64,000 bases of DNA from an uncultured Spirochaetia bacterium. GTDB taxonomy: Bacteria > Spirochaetota > Spirochaetia > CAKZLE01. Each line of letters starts with the position of its first letter. Position 1 is the stretch's first letter. Location of the stretch: contig CAKZLE010000032.1 of assembly GCA_937125225.1 (NCBI GenBank), forward strand, positions 1 through 64,000, read 5' to 3'. Shown here piece by piece: positions 42,679 to 51,879 of the stretch. The translations under genes were made by a program, and so were the position numbers. Below the pieces are notes generated by a model, which saw nothing but the letters and a program-made list of their open reading frames with translations, was not told where the DNA came from and ran no database searches.

Positions 42679-45600
42679 ATGGGAGAAAAAACAGACCTGC
42701 GAATTCGAATTCGGAAGGTCATAGTCATCACCGTGGTAGCAGTATGCTTTAGTTTAGGGCTGCTCACTGCATTCATCTATCAGGGGAGTTCTCTTGAGGG
42801 ATCAGCAGCAAACCATGCTATTCGAACAAAGACTCTTGCCCCAGAGACGATATCTATCGGTGTTCTGGCAAAGCAGGGTGTTGAAAAATGTTTAGCCCAG
42901 TGGGGACCTACAGCAGATTATCTTGATGGGGTGGTTCCTGATCACACTTTTAAGATTGTTCCTTTGAGTTTTGAAGAGGTCTATGGGGCGGTAGAGAAGG
43001 AAGAGGTTGATTTCATCCTCGTGAACTCTTCTATGTATGTCGAGTTAGAGATTCTCTATGGAGCGACTCGAATAGCCACTTTGAAGAACATGAGATTAGG
43101 GGCTGACTATATCAGATTCGGTGGAGTCCTCTTTACCCATAGGGACCGTGATGATATACATGGTTTGCAGGATCTTAAGGATATGACATTCGGTGCAGTA
43201 GCACCGAACTCCTTTGGGGGTTGGCAGATGGCCTGGAAGGAGCTGTTGATAAACGGGATCGATCCCTATAAAGACATTTCATCCCTCGAATTCCTTGGAA
43301 CTCATGACGCGGTAGTCTATGGGGTCCTAGAAGGTCAGATCGATGCGGGAACTGTTCGTTCGGATACGCTAGAGAGGATGGCTCAGGGGGGAGAGATCGA
43401 TCTGAATGATTTCAAGATCCTACAACCGTGTGATGGGACCTGTGGCTTCCCCTTCATCCATTCAACGGAACTCTATCCTGAATGGCCTATGGCAAAGACT
43501 GATCATATCTCAAATGATCTCGCCGATAAGGTCACTGTTGCACTCATGCAGATGACAGCAGAAGATACTGCAGCGCTATCAGGTAAAGTCGCAGGCTGGA
43601 CGGTCCCTCAGAATTATCAGACCGTTCATGATACCCTGAGATTCTTGCAGCTATCTCCCTATGAAGATTATGGGAAGATAACTCTACAGGAACTGGTGAT
43701 CCAATATAGATACTTCATCATCATATTCTTTCTGTTATTACTGGCTATCACTATCCTTTCGAATAGAGGATTCAATCTGAGAGATAAAGTCACCATAGCT
43801 CTAGAGTACTCCAAGGAGATGGAGAAGAAAGCTGATCAGGCGAATGAGGCCAAGAGCCAGTTCCTAGCCAATATGAGTCATGAGATAAGAACTCCCATGA
43901 ATGCGGTCATAGGGTTATCTGAATTGATGAAGAAGACCGATATGAGTGATAAACAACAAGATTATACAGATAAGATCCATCTGTCTGCCAAGAACTTATT
44001 GGGTATCATCAACTCTATCCTAGATTATTCGAAGATCGAAGCTGGGGGGATGACTATCGAGGAATCTCCCTTCGATCTTGATATGGTCTTAACGAGTATT
44101 TCGAATCTTTTGACGATAAAGGCTGAAGAGAAGGGGCTAGAGCTCCTATTTGATATTGCTCCAGATATTCCATACCATCTGATCGGAGATTCCCTCAGAT
44201 TCTCTCAGATATTGATCAACCTGACGAACAATGCCCTGAAGTTTACCCCTAGTGGTCATATAATCATCCGTATGTCGCTCAATAACGAGTTGTTAGCTAA
44301 ACGGGAAACACTTCCTGTCTGGGAAAATCCTGTTATGATCGATATCAAAGTCATAGATACTGGGATAGGTATGACAGAAGAGCAGATAGAGAATCTGTTC
44401 AAACCGTTCAGCCAGGCTGATTCTTCAGTGAGTCGTCAATATGGGGGGACAGGACTTGGACTTACGATCGCAAAGCAACTGACCGAACTCATGCATGGAA
44501 GTATGCAATTAGAGAGTGAACCAGGGGTTGGTACTACGTTCTCTTTCAGTGTCATGTTCAAAGAACAACAATCGGTGGCAAAGCAGTTCATCAGTCCTAA
44601 AGAACTCAATGGCCTAGAGATCCTCGTCGTAGATGATAATGCTATCGCTCGTGATATCATCCTAGATATCATCACCTCTTTCGGCTTCTCGGTGACTGCT
44701 GCTAATTCAGGGAGAGAGGCGATCGAACTGATCGCGCAGAAACGTTGCCATCCGGCCTTGATCATCATGGACTATCAGATGCCTGGAATGACAGGTCTCG
44801 AGGCTGTGAGAATACTTCGGGATACCCAATCTCAGACTATCCCTCCATCTATTCTCATGCTATCTGCCTACGGGAAGGATGAGGTGAAACGAGATGCAAA
44901 AGATCTTGGAATCTCAAGGTTCCTTGATAAACCGGTGAATCCCTCCTACCTGTTCGATGCTATCATGCAGATCTTCGGTGTTGAGGGGCAGACCACACTA
45001 CTAGAGGAGGGTTCTCAAGAGGGACTCTCACATGATCTCGATGCGATCCGTGGGGCAAGGATCCTATTAGCTGAAGATAATGATATTAACCAGCAGGTTG
45101 CCGTAGAACTTCTTGAGAGTGAGAGCTTCTCGGTCACGGTTGCTGGAAACGGGGCTGAAGCAGTAGAGCTCCTACAGAAGAGCCGGCTTTCTCCTTTTGA
45201 TGCAGTACTCATGGATATTCAGATGCCAATCATGGATGGAAGGACTGCTACCAAGATCATCAGAGAATCTTCTGAGTTCTTCTCGGATATTCCGATCATC
45301 GCTATGACAGCACATGCACTGAGTGAAGAGCGTGAGAAGAATATCTCATTTGGGATGAACGATCATGTCACTAAACCTATTGATACGAAGTTATTGTTTT
45401 CAGCACTCACAAAATGGATAGCTCCCAAAGAGACACCCCTAGTCCATTCACCGACTAAAAGAGAGCCTCAAGAGATCGAGCTCCCTGAATCCTTCGAGGG
45501 GTTCTCCATAGAGGAGGGGCTTACACGAGTGGCAGGGAATAGGGTCCTTCTCAGTGATCTTATAAACTCATTCTGTACTAAATATCAGCAATCGGGTATT

Positions 45601-46077
45601 GAGATCAAGGACGATATCGAAAAGGGAGATCTTCAAGAGGCCTTGCGCTCTGTACATACTTTGAAGAGCGTCAGTGGGAATATTGGTATGAGAGAGATAT
45701 CTGAGATCTCTGCACAGATCGAAATGGGGTTGAAACAAGGTGAATCAGTCTCATTACTCGTAGATACGTTGATACAGGAGGTAGCTCTTGTCATCCATAC
45801 TCTTGAGGGGTATAGGAATAGAATAGAAGCGCAGGATAAGAAGAGAATAAGAGAGGTTGATAAGGTCAGATTCCTGGAGCTATCCGAAGGTTTTCGAGAG
45901 TTACTCATCGAGAATGATACTTCGGCTTTAGACCTTCTTGAACCCATGAAAGATTGTATACCAAAGATTTATGATACTATGCTTGAGGAGATCGAATACC
46001 TAGTGAAGGACTTCTCGTTTGAAGAGGCACAACAACATATCGAATCACTACTGACTTTGATCAAAGGAGACAAATAG
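42679..46077 (+). CDS. Hybrid kinase with PhnD-like periplasmic sensor, two receivers and Hpt
   Basis: A 1132-residue membrane phosphorelay protein. One helix (about 12-32) is followed by a periplasmic phosphonate-binding-like (PhnD/TtrS-type) domain to about residue 330, a second helix (about 345-365) and a linker. Then come HisKA with MSHEIRTPMNAV (His401), GHKL (DTGIGMT, GGTGLGLT), receiver 1 (Asp698), receiver 2 (Asp846) and an Hpt domain with HTLKS (His993). The ATG at 42679 has AAGGA at the right distance; 42652 does not. A partner output protein would be needed, and the REC-GGDDF cyclase gene starts one base after its stop, making it the likely target. The 280 bases upstream of the start hold only short inverted repeats. 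Confidence 0.9.
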   Translation: MGEKTDLRIRIRKVIVITVVAVCFSLGLLTAFIYQGSSLEGSAANHAIRTKTLAPETISIGVLAKQGVEKCLAQWGPTADYLDGVVPDHTFKIVPLSFEEVYGAVEKEEVDFILVNSSMYVELEILYGATRIATLKNMRLGADYIRFGGVLFTHRDRDDIHGLQDLKDMTFGAVAPNSFGGWQMAWKELLINGIDPYKDISSLEFLGTHDAVVYGVLEGQIDAGTVRSDTLERMAQGGEIDLNDFKILQPCDGTCGFPFIHSTELYPEWPMAKTDHISNDLADKVTVALMQMTAEDTAALSGKVAGWTVPQNYQTVHDTLRFLQLSPYEDYGKITLQELVIQYRYFIIIFFLLLLAITILSNRGFNLRDKVTIALEYSKEMEKKADQANEAKSQFLANMSHEIRTPMNAVIGLSELMKKTDMSDKQQDYTDKIHLSAKNLLGIINSILDYSKIEAGGMTIEESPFDLDMVLTSISNLLTIKAEEKGLELLFDIAPDIPYHLIGDSLRFSQILINLTNNALKFTPSGHIIIRMSLNNELLAKRETLPVWENPVMIDIKVIDTGIGMTEEQIENLFKPFSQADSSVSRQYGGTGLGLTIAKQLTELMHGSMQLESEPGVGTTFSFSVMFKEQQSVAKQFISPKELNGLEILVVDDNAIARDIILDIITSFGFSVTAANSGREAIELIAQKRCHPALIIMDYQMPGMTGLEAVRILRDTQSQTIPPSILMLSAYGKDEVKRDAKDLGISRFLDKPVNPSYLFDAIMQIFGVEGQTTLLEEGSQEGLSHDLDAIRGARILLAEDNDINQQVAVELLESESFSVTVAGNGAEAVELLQKSRLSPFDAVLMDIQMPIMDGRTATKIIRESSEFFSDIPIIAMTAHALSEEREKNISFGMNDHVTKPIDTKLLFSALTKWIAPKETPLVHSPTKREPQEIELPESFEGFSIEEGLTRVAGNRVLLSDLINSFCTKYQQSGIEIKDDIEKGDLQEALRSVHTLKSVSGNIGMREISEISAQIEMGLKQGESVSLLVDTLIQEVALVIHTLEGYRNRIEAQDKKRIREVDKVRFLELSEGFRELLIENDTSALDLLEPMKDCIPKIYDTMLEEIEYLVKDFSFEEAQQHIESLLTLIKGDK

Positions 46078-46078
46078 C

Positions 46079-47050
46079 ATGAATGAGAAAAAAGAGATAC
46101 TTATTATTGATGATACAGCCGAGGTCATCAGATCCTTGATATCCCTATTAGGAGAGTATCGGACATTCTTTGCAAAGTCTGGTGAACGTGGGATCGAGAT
46201 GGCTATCGAGAAACAGCCTGATCTGATCCTTCTAGATATCATGATGGGTGGTATTGATGGTTATGAGGCTTGTAGACGTCTACAGATGAATAGCAAGACT
46301 AAAGATATCCCTATCATCTTCATCACCGCAGTCTCTGAGGCTATGGATGAGGCGAAAGGCTTCGAAGTGGGAGGGGTCGACTATATCACTAAACCGTTCG
46401 TTCCTCTAGTCGTACAGGCTCGTATCAGAAATCAATTGAGATTGTCAGAGTCTCTCCGCGAGTTAAGAAGACTCTATAAACTAGCTCTTGATGCTAATCC
46501 TATTACCGGGCTACCGGGAAATAACAGCATCAAGAAATTCATCGAGTCTTCCTTAGTCGAGAAGATCCCCTATATGATCATCTATGGTGATCTTGATAAT
46601 TTCAAAGCCTTCAATGATGTCTATGGCTTTGCCCATGGGGATGAGGTGATTCTCTATACTGCTCAATTGTTAGAGAAGGTAGCTCGATCCTATTGTGATA
46701 CCTGCTCTTTTGTCGGCCACATCGGTGGAGATGACTTTGTGATCGCGATCCCCTCTGAATTCGGTAAAGCTTTCCTAGAAGATTTCATCACTCAATTCGA
46801 TGAGGGGATTGAGGCTTTCTACTCTCGAGAGGATCTGAAAAGAGGGACTATCAAGACTGAAGACAGGAAAGGGGTCACACAGGAGTATCCGGTGATCTCT
46901 ATCAGCCTATCGGGAGTCGACCTGACCATTCGGACTTTTTCGAGTTATCTAGCGATCATTGATGTATGTGCTGACCTGAAACACCAAGTCAAGAGTATGC
47001 CAGGCAGTGCGTATCTCATAGATCGTAGGCGTGATGAACAAGAAGAGTAA
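46079..47050 (+). CDS. Response regulator with diguanylate cyclase output (REC-GGDDF)
   Basis: A 323-residue response regulator. Residues 5-125 are a receiver (Asp53 in LLDIMMGGIDG, Lys in TKPF). Residues about 150-310 are a GGDEF domain with GGDDF (216-220), GDLDNFKAFND and HGDEVI, an accepted active variant for making c-di-GMP from two GTP. The start has AAGGAG nine bases upstream, inside the end of the hybrid kinase gene, so the two are co-translated, and the kinase Hpt is the likely phosphate donor. C-di-GMP made here could act on PelD, encoded 15 kb away, and be removed by the HD-GYP protein encoded divergently. Confidence 0.88.
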   Translation: MNEKKEILIIDDTAEVIRSLISLLGEYRTFFAKSGERGIEMAIEKQPDLILLDIMMGGIDGYEACRRLQMNSKTKDIPIIFITAVSEAMDEAKGFEVGGVDYITKPFVPLVVQARIRNQLRLSESLRELRRLYKLALDANPITGLPGNNSIKKFIESSLVEKIPYMIIYGDLDNFKAFNDVYGFAHGDEVILYTAQLLEKVARSYCDTCSFVGHIGGDDFVIAIPSEFGKAFLEDFITQFDEGIEAFYSREDLKRGTIKTEDRKGVTQEYPVISISLSGVDLTIRTFSSYLAIIDVCADLKHQVKSMPGSAYLIDRRRDEQEE

Positions 47051-47071
47051 GGGTGGTGAAAAATCAAAGAG

Positions 47072-47100
47072 TTGACTTGTAGTGATTACAGATATATATT
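47072..47100 (+). promoter_or_regulatory. Promoter of the HD-domain gene
   Basis: TTGACT (47072-47077), 17 bases, TATATT (47095-47100). Confidence 0.65.
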
Positions 47101-47109
47101 TAATCCAAT

Positions 47110-47796
47110 ATGTTTTTACGAATAGAGAGTCTTAATATCCTGAAGATGGACAAACGTTATATAGGCCGCCTGTTTCTATTAGTATGCTTGATACTTCCCC
47201 TAGCTATGGCCGATACGATAATCACGACTCATTACATCTCGATCATAGCTATCACTGCGCTTCTTAGCCTCCTTTTTGCAGTACATCTTTTCTATGTCTC
47301 TGTAAGAGCTGAATATAGCCAATATGTATCCTTCAGACCTACGAAAGCTGAATATGTCTCTTTAGTTCATGACATCCTCTATCATGACGAGTTCATGAGA
47401 TTACAGGAGTACTTTCACCATTCAGGGCATATCTACGACCATGTCAAGCGAGTCTCATATATCGCCTACAGTATCACGAAGATCTTGAGTCTCGATTATC
47501 TCGCAGCTGCTCGTGGGGGATTACTCCATGACTTCTTTCTGTACGACTGGAGGGAGAAGAAGAGATCTGACGAATCAAGATCATCACACGGGAGGGAACA
47601 TCCTCATATTGCACTTGAGAATGCAGAAAGATACTTCTCAGTCTCTAATCGAGAGGCAGATATCATCGTAAATCATATGTTCCCCAAGACTATTCGCCCT
47701 CCCAAGTATATCGAGGGTGTCGTTGTCTCTTTGAGCGACAAGATAGCTGCAGTATTCGAATACTGTAGAAGACCTTTCATCACTGCTAGCACCTAA
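47110..47796 (+). CDS. Membrane-anchored HD-domain hydrolase
   Basis: A 228-residue protein with two membrane helices near residues 20-65 and then a cytosolic HD domain. It shows HSGHIYDHVKRVS, GLLHDFFLYDW (the HD pair), SHGREHP and IVNHMFP histidines, and the distal Asp in VVSLSDKIAA. This resembles small HD phosphohydrolases of the type annotated as HDIG proteins, probably acting on a nucleotide. The first ATG (47110) lies very close to the predicted transcription start; the in-frame ATG at 47146 (MDKRYIGR) could be the true start and leaves a 40-base leader. It overlaps the converging nucleotidase gene by four bases. Confidence 0.75.
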   Translation: MFLRIESLNILKMDKRYIGRLFLLVCLILPLAMADTIITTHYISIIAITALLSLLFAVHLFYVSVRAEYSQYVSFRPTKAEYVSLVHDILYHDEFMRLQEYFHHSGHIYDHVKRVSYIAYSITKILSLDYLAAARGGLLHDFFLYDWREKKRSDESRSSHGREHPHIALENAERYFSVSNREADIIVNHMFPKTIRPPKYIEGVVVSLSDKIAAVFEYCRRPFITAST

Positions 47797-49175
47797 TCGT
47801 CTATAGCATCAAGAACTGCCTGTTCATGTGGAAGGATCATCTTCTGTGGTCGGAAGTAGAATCTAGGTGAATACTCATAGAGATCGGAGACCTTGGTCAT
47901 ATAGACACAGGCATATCTTTCAACCTGTTCAGCATAACGACTCTCCTCAGAACCGGCTCTTAGGATCTCTCCCCAGTAGGGATTGAAGAAACTCGAGTAG
48001 AAGTTTATGAGTCCTGAGATCTCACTGTTGATTTCGTCAATCTGCTTGAATTGTGAATCAAGAGAAACATAGGGATGTCCAGGTGTCTCATACCGCCGTC
48101 TATCTGCATTATTGATTTCCTGTTCGAGGAGCCCCTTCTTCTGCATCAGTTCATCGATCTTCTTCTGCGTCTCATAGGCATCTCGGACACCTCTCATCTC
48201 ACGGTCAAGGTCTCCGAGGACAAGGGCCGTTCTCCAGTTGCAGGTCTTCTTGATCGATACGACATCCCCATAGATATGGTCTCCAAGATAGAGGATCTCA
48301 TTTCCCTGTAGCCCTAGGCCCTCTTGAAGTTTACTCGAACAACCTCCCTGGTAGATCCCGGGAGTAACCGGCCCCTCCTGGTTCTCCATGAGACCTGTAT
48401 CAGGGTCGATCTTGAGGAACCTGTTCGAACGTTCGAAGAATCTCGGTTTGTCGGCATAGGTGATGACAATCTCGAATATCTCCTGCCAACTCTCATGATC
48501 TTTCAGAAATGGATTGACGGCATAGTCGAGAAGAGCCTTCGTATAGGAGAAGTCTGAGTTCGTGATGATCATCAGACGTTTATGATACCGTTTATAACGT
48601 TCTAGGAGCCTTGCCACATAGGGGTCCTTGATAACATAGGTCGAAAAATCTCTTTTAATGATATCTTTCAAGGTGCCATCCTGGTGGATACTGTCCATCG
48701 TCTTACTGATCGTTGAGAGAATCTGTGAAAAATCGGGAAGGGCCTCTCCCTGTCTTTTCAACGAGACGAGTTGAGAGAAGATGACTCCGGTAGAGATGGC
48801 GAAAGCGGTATCAAGACTAACGAAGTTAGAGTCTCTGATATCGATAGCCATATTCTGATAGATCTCATTCTGTCTTCTGAAGGGCACCTCCTCAAGCCCA
48901 AAGTAGGATCGCTTCACCTTGTTATATCTACTGAGTTGGAGCATATGGCCATTTCTCAGATCGATGACCAGTCCGACGATCGCTCTGTCGAATTCGAAGA
49001 CCAGTGAATTCAGGGCCTTTGGATATCCCTGCTCTTCGATGAGACGTCTCATGACGAGGTCATATACGAGCCCTTCAAAACGTTCGGTATGATAGCCTAC
49101 AAGGGTATAGTCCATATCGAAACCGATCATTCTTATCTTCTTCATATTCAATGTTCTATTCACAAATACCGGCAT
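47793..49175 (-). CDS. HAD-family 5'-nucleotidase (cN-II-like)
   Basis: A 460-residue cytosolic HAD phosphatase of the HAD-IG 5'-nucleotidase family, related to the eukaryotic purine nucleotidase cN-II. Motif I is GFDMDYTLVGYHT (nucleophile Asp and acid Asp), motif II is ITNSDFSY, and motif IV is LGDHIYGDVVSIKKTCNWRTALVLG, close to the cN-II pattern. It dephosphorylates nucleoside monophosphates in this family, possibly IMP or GMP. The ATG follows AAGGAG at a good distance. It is monocistronic and divergent from the NapH-like gene. Confidence 0.9.
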   Translation of the reverse strand: MPVFVNRTLNMKKIRMIGFDMDYTLVGYHTERFEGLVYDLVMRRLIEEQGYPKALNSLVFEFDRAIVGLVIDLRNGHMLQLSRYNKVKRSYFGLEEVPFRRQNEIYQNMAIDIRDSNFVSLDTAFAISTGVIFSQLVSLKRQGEALPDFSQILSTISKTMDSIHQDGTLKDIIKRDFSTYVIKDPYVARLLERYKRYHKRLMIITNSDFSYTKALLDYAVNPFLKDHESWQEIFEIVITYADKPRFFERSNRFLKIDPDTGLMENQEGPVTPGIYQGGCSSKLQEGLGLQGNEILYLGDHIYGDVVSIKKTCNWRTALVLGDLDREMRGVRDAYETQKKIDELMQKKGLLEQEINNADRRRYETPGHPYVSLDSQFKQIDEINSEISGLINFYSSFFNPYWGEILRAGSEESRYAEQVERYACVYMTKVSDLYEYSPRFYFRPQKMILPHEQAVLDAIDD

Positions 49176-49275
49176 AGAGTCTCCTTCTCAGTTCTTATTA
49201 TAGTGTACGGAAACCCTCAGCATGATACCAGTCTTTTATAGGGAATTAACTGATTATTAATGACTGACAATTTCG

Positions 49276-49320
49276 ATTAAGAAATCTTAATTTGTCTTTG
49301 ATCTTCACAGCTGTTATAAT
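49276..49320 (+). promoter_or_regulatory. Promoter and possible operator of the ferredoxin-membrane protein gene
   Basis: TTGTCT (49292-49297), 17 bases, TATAAT (49315-49320). Directly upstream is the inverted repeat ATTAAGA-AA-TCTTAAT (49276-49291), which abuts the -35 and may be an activator or repressor site. Confidence 0.6.
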
Positions 49321-49355
49321 CAGCATAGTTCAATGATCCATGAGGGGGATAATCC

Positions 49356-50897
49356 ATGGCAATACAGAAATCTCATTTGAGGAAGATCATCCAGTTGTTC
49401 TTCTTCGCTTTGATCGCACTTATTGTGATCTCACACACACTTGAAGAGTCCGGAGTCACGATTCCTCTTCTCAGTGGGGCCTCTCTTCATGCGGTATGCC
49501 CGTTTGGTGGGGTCGTTACCATCTATAATCTGATCGTCGCAGGGTCTTTCATCCCTAAGATCCACGGGGCCTCATTTGTCCTCATGATAATCGTCTTCGC
49601 AACAGCTATTCTCTTTGGACCGGTATTCTGTGGATGGATCTGTCCTTTTGGGACTTTTCAGGAATGGATAGCCTCTTTAGGTAAACGATTATTCAAGAAT
49701 CAATATGGAAAGATCATACCCAAAAGAGTCGATGGTATGCTACGTTATCTGAGATATGTAGTTCTCCTTTGGGTCATCATCATGACAGCAACCTCTGCTA
49801 CGTTGGTCTTCTCTGCATATGATCCCTATTATGCCCTGTTCAATTTCTGGACCGGAGAGGTGTCAATCACAGGGTTCATCACTCTTGGTATCGTGCTATT
49901 ACTATCTCTTGTCGTCAATCGACCCTTTTGTAAGTATGCCTGTCCCTACGGAGCTCTTTTGGGGATGACGAACTGGTTCAGGGTCTTTCCTGTCAGACGA
50001 AAGGCTGCGACCTGTATCAACTGTTCCAAGTGTGACAAGGCCTGTCCAATGGATATTGAAGTCTCAAAAGGAGAGCGGGTCAATGATCATCAGTGTATCG
50101 CCTGTATGGAATGTACCTCAGAGGCGGCCTGTCCAATTGAGAATACTGTTGAAGTCACCGGGCCCAAATCCACTAGTAAACTATCTATAAGAGTCTCTCT
50201 GATCGCAGTCATGGTATTAGTCACTATGTTTGGAGGTATCGCTTTGAGTTCCGCATTCGGTTGGTGGTCTACTGAGAGCAGTAAAGTCCCCCGTCTGATC
50301 AAAGAGGGGGTTGCCGCCGGAGAGTATGATCCAACCGATATTAGGGGCTCCTACAGCTTCGGTGATATAGAAGAGGCCTTTGGTGTCCCTGCAGAGTTAC
50401 TTGCTGAGGCTTATGGCTTTGATATCGCTCTAGCAGAGACAATCAAAGCAAAAGATATCGAGAACCTCTATCTTGAGGTAGGTACTGATAGTGTACGGTA
50501 TCTGACTGCCCTGTATTCAGGACTTCCCTTTACCGTGACTGATGAGTCGATCCTAACCGATAGAGCCTTAGAGTTACTTAGAGATGCGGGCAAGTTGACA
50601 GAGGAGCAGTTTGCTGAGTTGAACTCGAAACCTCTCTTCGCACTACCGAATACGAAGATCTCTGAGATCCCGGTTGAGGATCATGTAGAGGAGGTTATTA
50701 TAGCAGGGGTCCTAGATATAAAGGGTAAGCATACTATCGCTGATGTTATTGAGATGGGGGTATCTCAAGAGTTGATAGAACAGGCCCTAGGCCAGGGTGT
50801 CAAGCAGAGCGATAACCTGAGAGATCTCTGTGTTGAGTTAGGAGTCGAGTTCTCTGATGTGAAGGCTGAGATACAACGATTGGTTGATACTCTTTGA
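49356..50897 (+). CDS. NapH/CcoG-like polyferredoxin membrane protein
   Basis: A 513-residue membrane Fe-S protein. It has about five helices (near 12-30, 70-90, 130-155, 170-190 and 270-300), with two cysteine motifs in the membrane loops (FCGWICPFGTFQEW and FCKYACPYGAL). Between helices there are two [4Fe-4S] sites, CINCSKCDKACPM and CIACMECTSEAACP; the latter has one extra spacing. The C-terminal 200 residues carry two copies of a conserved unit starting with DIRGSYSFGDIEEAFGVP and DIKGKHTIADVIEMGV, probably in the extracytoplasmic space. Members of this type move electrons between quinone or flavin carriers and periplasmic acceptors. The partner oxidoreductase is not visible here. Confidence 0.82.
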   Translation: MAIQKSHLRKIIQLFFFALIALIVISHTLEESGVTIPLLSGASLHAVCPFGGVVTIYNLIVAGSFIPKIHGASFVLMIIVFATAILFGPVFCGWICPFGTFQEWIASLGKRLFKNQYGKIIPKRVDGMLRYLRYVVLLWVIIMTATSATLVFSAYDPYYALFNFWTGEVSITGFITLGIVLLLSLVVNRPFCKYACPYGALLGMTNWFRVFPVRRKAATCINCSKCDKACPMDIEVSKGERVNDHQCIACMECTSEAACPIENTVEVTGPKSTSKLSIRVSLIAVMVLVTMFGGIALSSAFGWWSTESSKVPRLIKEGVAAGEYDPTDIRGSYSFGDIEEAFGVPAELLAEAYGFDIALAETIKAKDIENLYLEVGTDSVRYLTALYSGLPFTVTDESILTDRALELLRDAGKLTEEQFAELNSKPLFALPNTKISEIPVEDHVEEVIIAGVLDIKGKHTIADVIEMGVSQELIEQALGQGVKQSDNLRDLCVELGVEFSDVKAEIQRLVDTL

Positions 50898-50902
50898 CTT
50901 AG

Positions 50903-50970
50903 ATGGTAGAGTCCTTATGTGATACACAAGGAGTGCATATGAGTATGATACATAAGGACTGTTCCACCAT
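50903..50970 (+). promoter_or_regulatory. Stem-loop enclosing the start site of the Cof-type phosphatase
   Basis: AGTCCTTATGT (50910-50920) and ACATAAGGACT (50950-50960) form a perfect 11-bp stem, with ATGGT/ACCAT as a possible outer extension. The 29-base loop holds the AAGGAG site and the start codon at 50939, so initiation may be affected by folding. Confidence 0.5.
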
Positions 50971-51787
50971 AGATATCAAGGCGATCGCCTTTGACTTCGA
51001 TGGGACGTTATTGAATCCGAATAAGGAGTTGACCCCAAAGACCCTAGAGGCTGTCGAACTTCTCAAAGAGCGAGGGATCTCCATCATTCTCGCTACCGGC
51101 AGGTCCTATCGGGCGATGCTCCCATTGCAACAACAGCTCAAGACCCATACTCCCTCTATCAATTATAATGGTGCTGCAGTGTATGATGTGACTACCGGAG
51201 TCGCTATCCATGAGGTCCTCCTCGAAGAGGAGATCGCCAGGAAGATCATAGCCTATGGAAGAGAGTATGGACTCCATACCCATGGCTTCCGTCATGAGAG
51301 ATTACTCTTTGAGGTTGAGACACCAGAGATCACAAACTATCAGAATCACGTGAAGTTCTCTGGGACGAAGGTAGATTTTGACTCCTATGATTCACTTGAG
51401 ATGACAAAGATGATGTATATCTCGGATGATAAGAAGACCATCGCTCATATCGCGTCTCTTCTCGAAGCAGAGTTCGGGCAACGTATCCAGCATTGCTATT
51501 CTTTGTCTACCTACTATGAGATGACAGATGGGAGTGTAAACAAGGGAAGAGCCCTTTCGATGGTCCTTGAGGAAATCAAGGTTGATCAAGCTCAATCTAT
51601 GTCGTTTGGAGATGGGCATAACGATCTCCCGATGCTCCTCTTCTCTGAGATCGGGGTCGTCATGGCAAATGCAAGTGAAGAGGTCCGGAAACAGACGGCC
51701 TATACCGCCTTGTCAAATACCGAGGATGGTGTTGCTCACTTTCTTGATGATTTCTTTAAACTGCAACTTTTTGAAACAAAATTGTAG
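50939..51787 (+). CDS. Cof-type HAD phosphatase
   Basis: A 282-residue class IIB (Cof/YidA-type) HAD hydrolase. Motif I is AFDFDGTLLNPNKE, motif II is LATGRSYRAM, Lys is in VNKGRAL, and motif IV is SFGDGHNDLPML; a large cap domain lies between. Such enzymes act on sugar phosphates, flavin mononucleotide or phosphorylated vitamins, with broad preference. The ATG at 50939 is preferred because AAGGAG is seven bases upstream; an in-frame ATG at 50903 exists. It lies close to the end of the NapH-like gene and may be co-transcribed with it. Confidence 0.88.
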   Translation: MSMIHKDCSTIDIKAIAFDFDGTLLNPNKELTPKTLEAVELLKERGISIILATGRSYRAMLPLQQQLKTHTPSINYNGAAVYDVTTGVAIHEVLLEEEIARKIIAYGREYGLHTHGFRHERLLFEVETPEITNYQNHVKFSGTKVDFDSYDSLEMTKMMYISDDKKTIAHIASLLEAEFGQRIQHCYSLSTYYEMTDGSVNKGRALSMVLEEIKVDQAQSMSFGDGHNDLPMLLFSEIGVVMANASEEVRKQTAYTALSNTEDGVAHFLDDFFKLQLFETKL

Positions 51788-51879
51788 AATAACCAAATAA
51801 ATTATAAATATTTGTTGCAATCACTCATAAATCGTGTTTTTATATATCTTTCATAAGATAAAAAACTGGAGGAAACACT

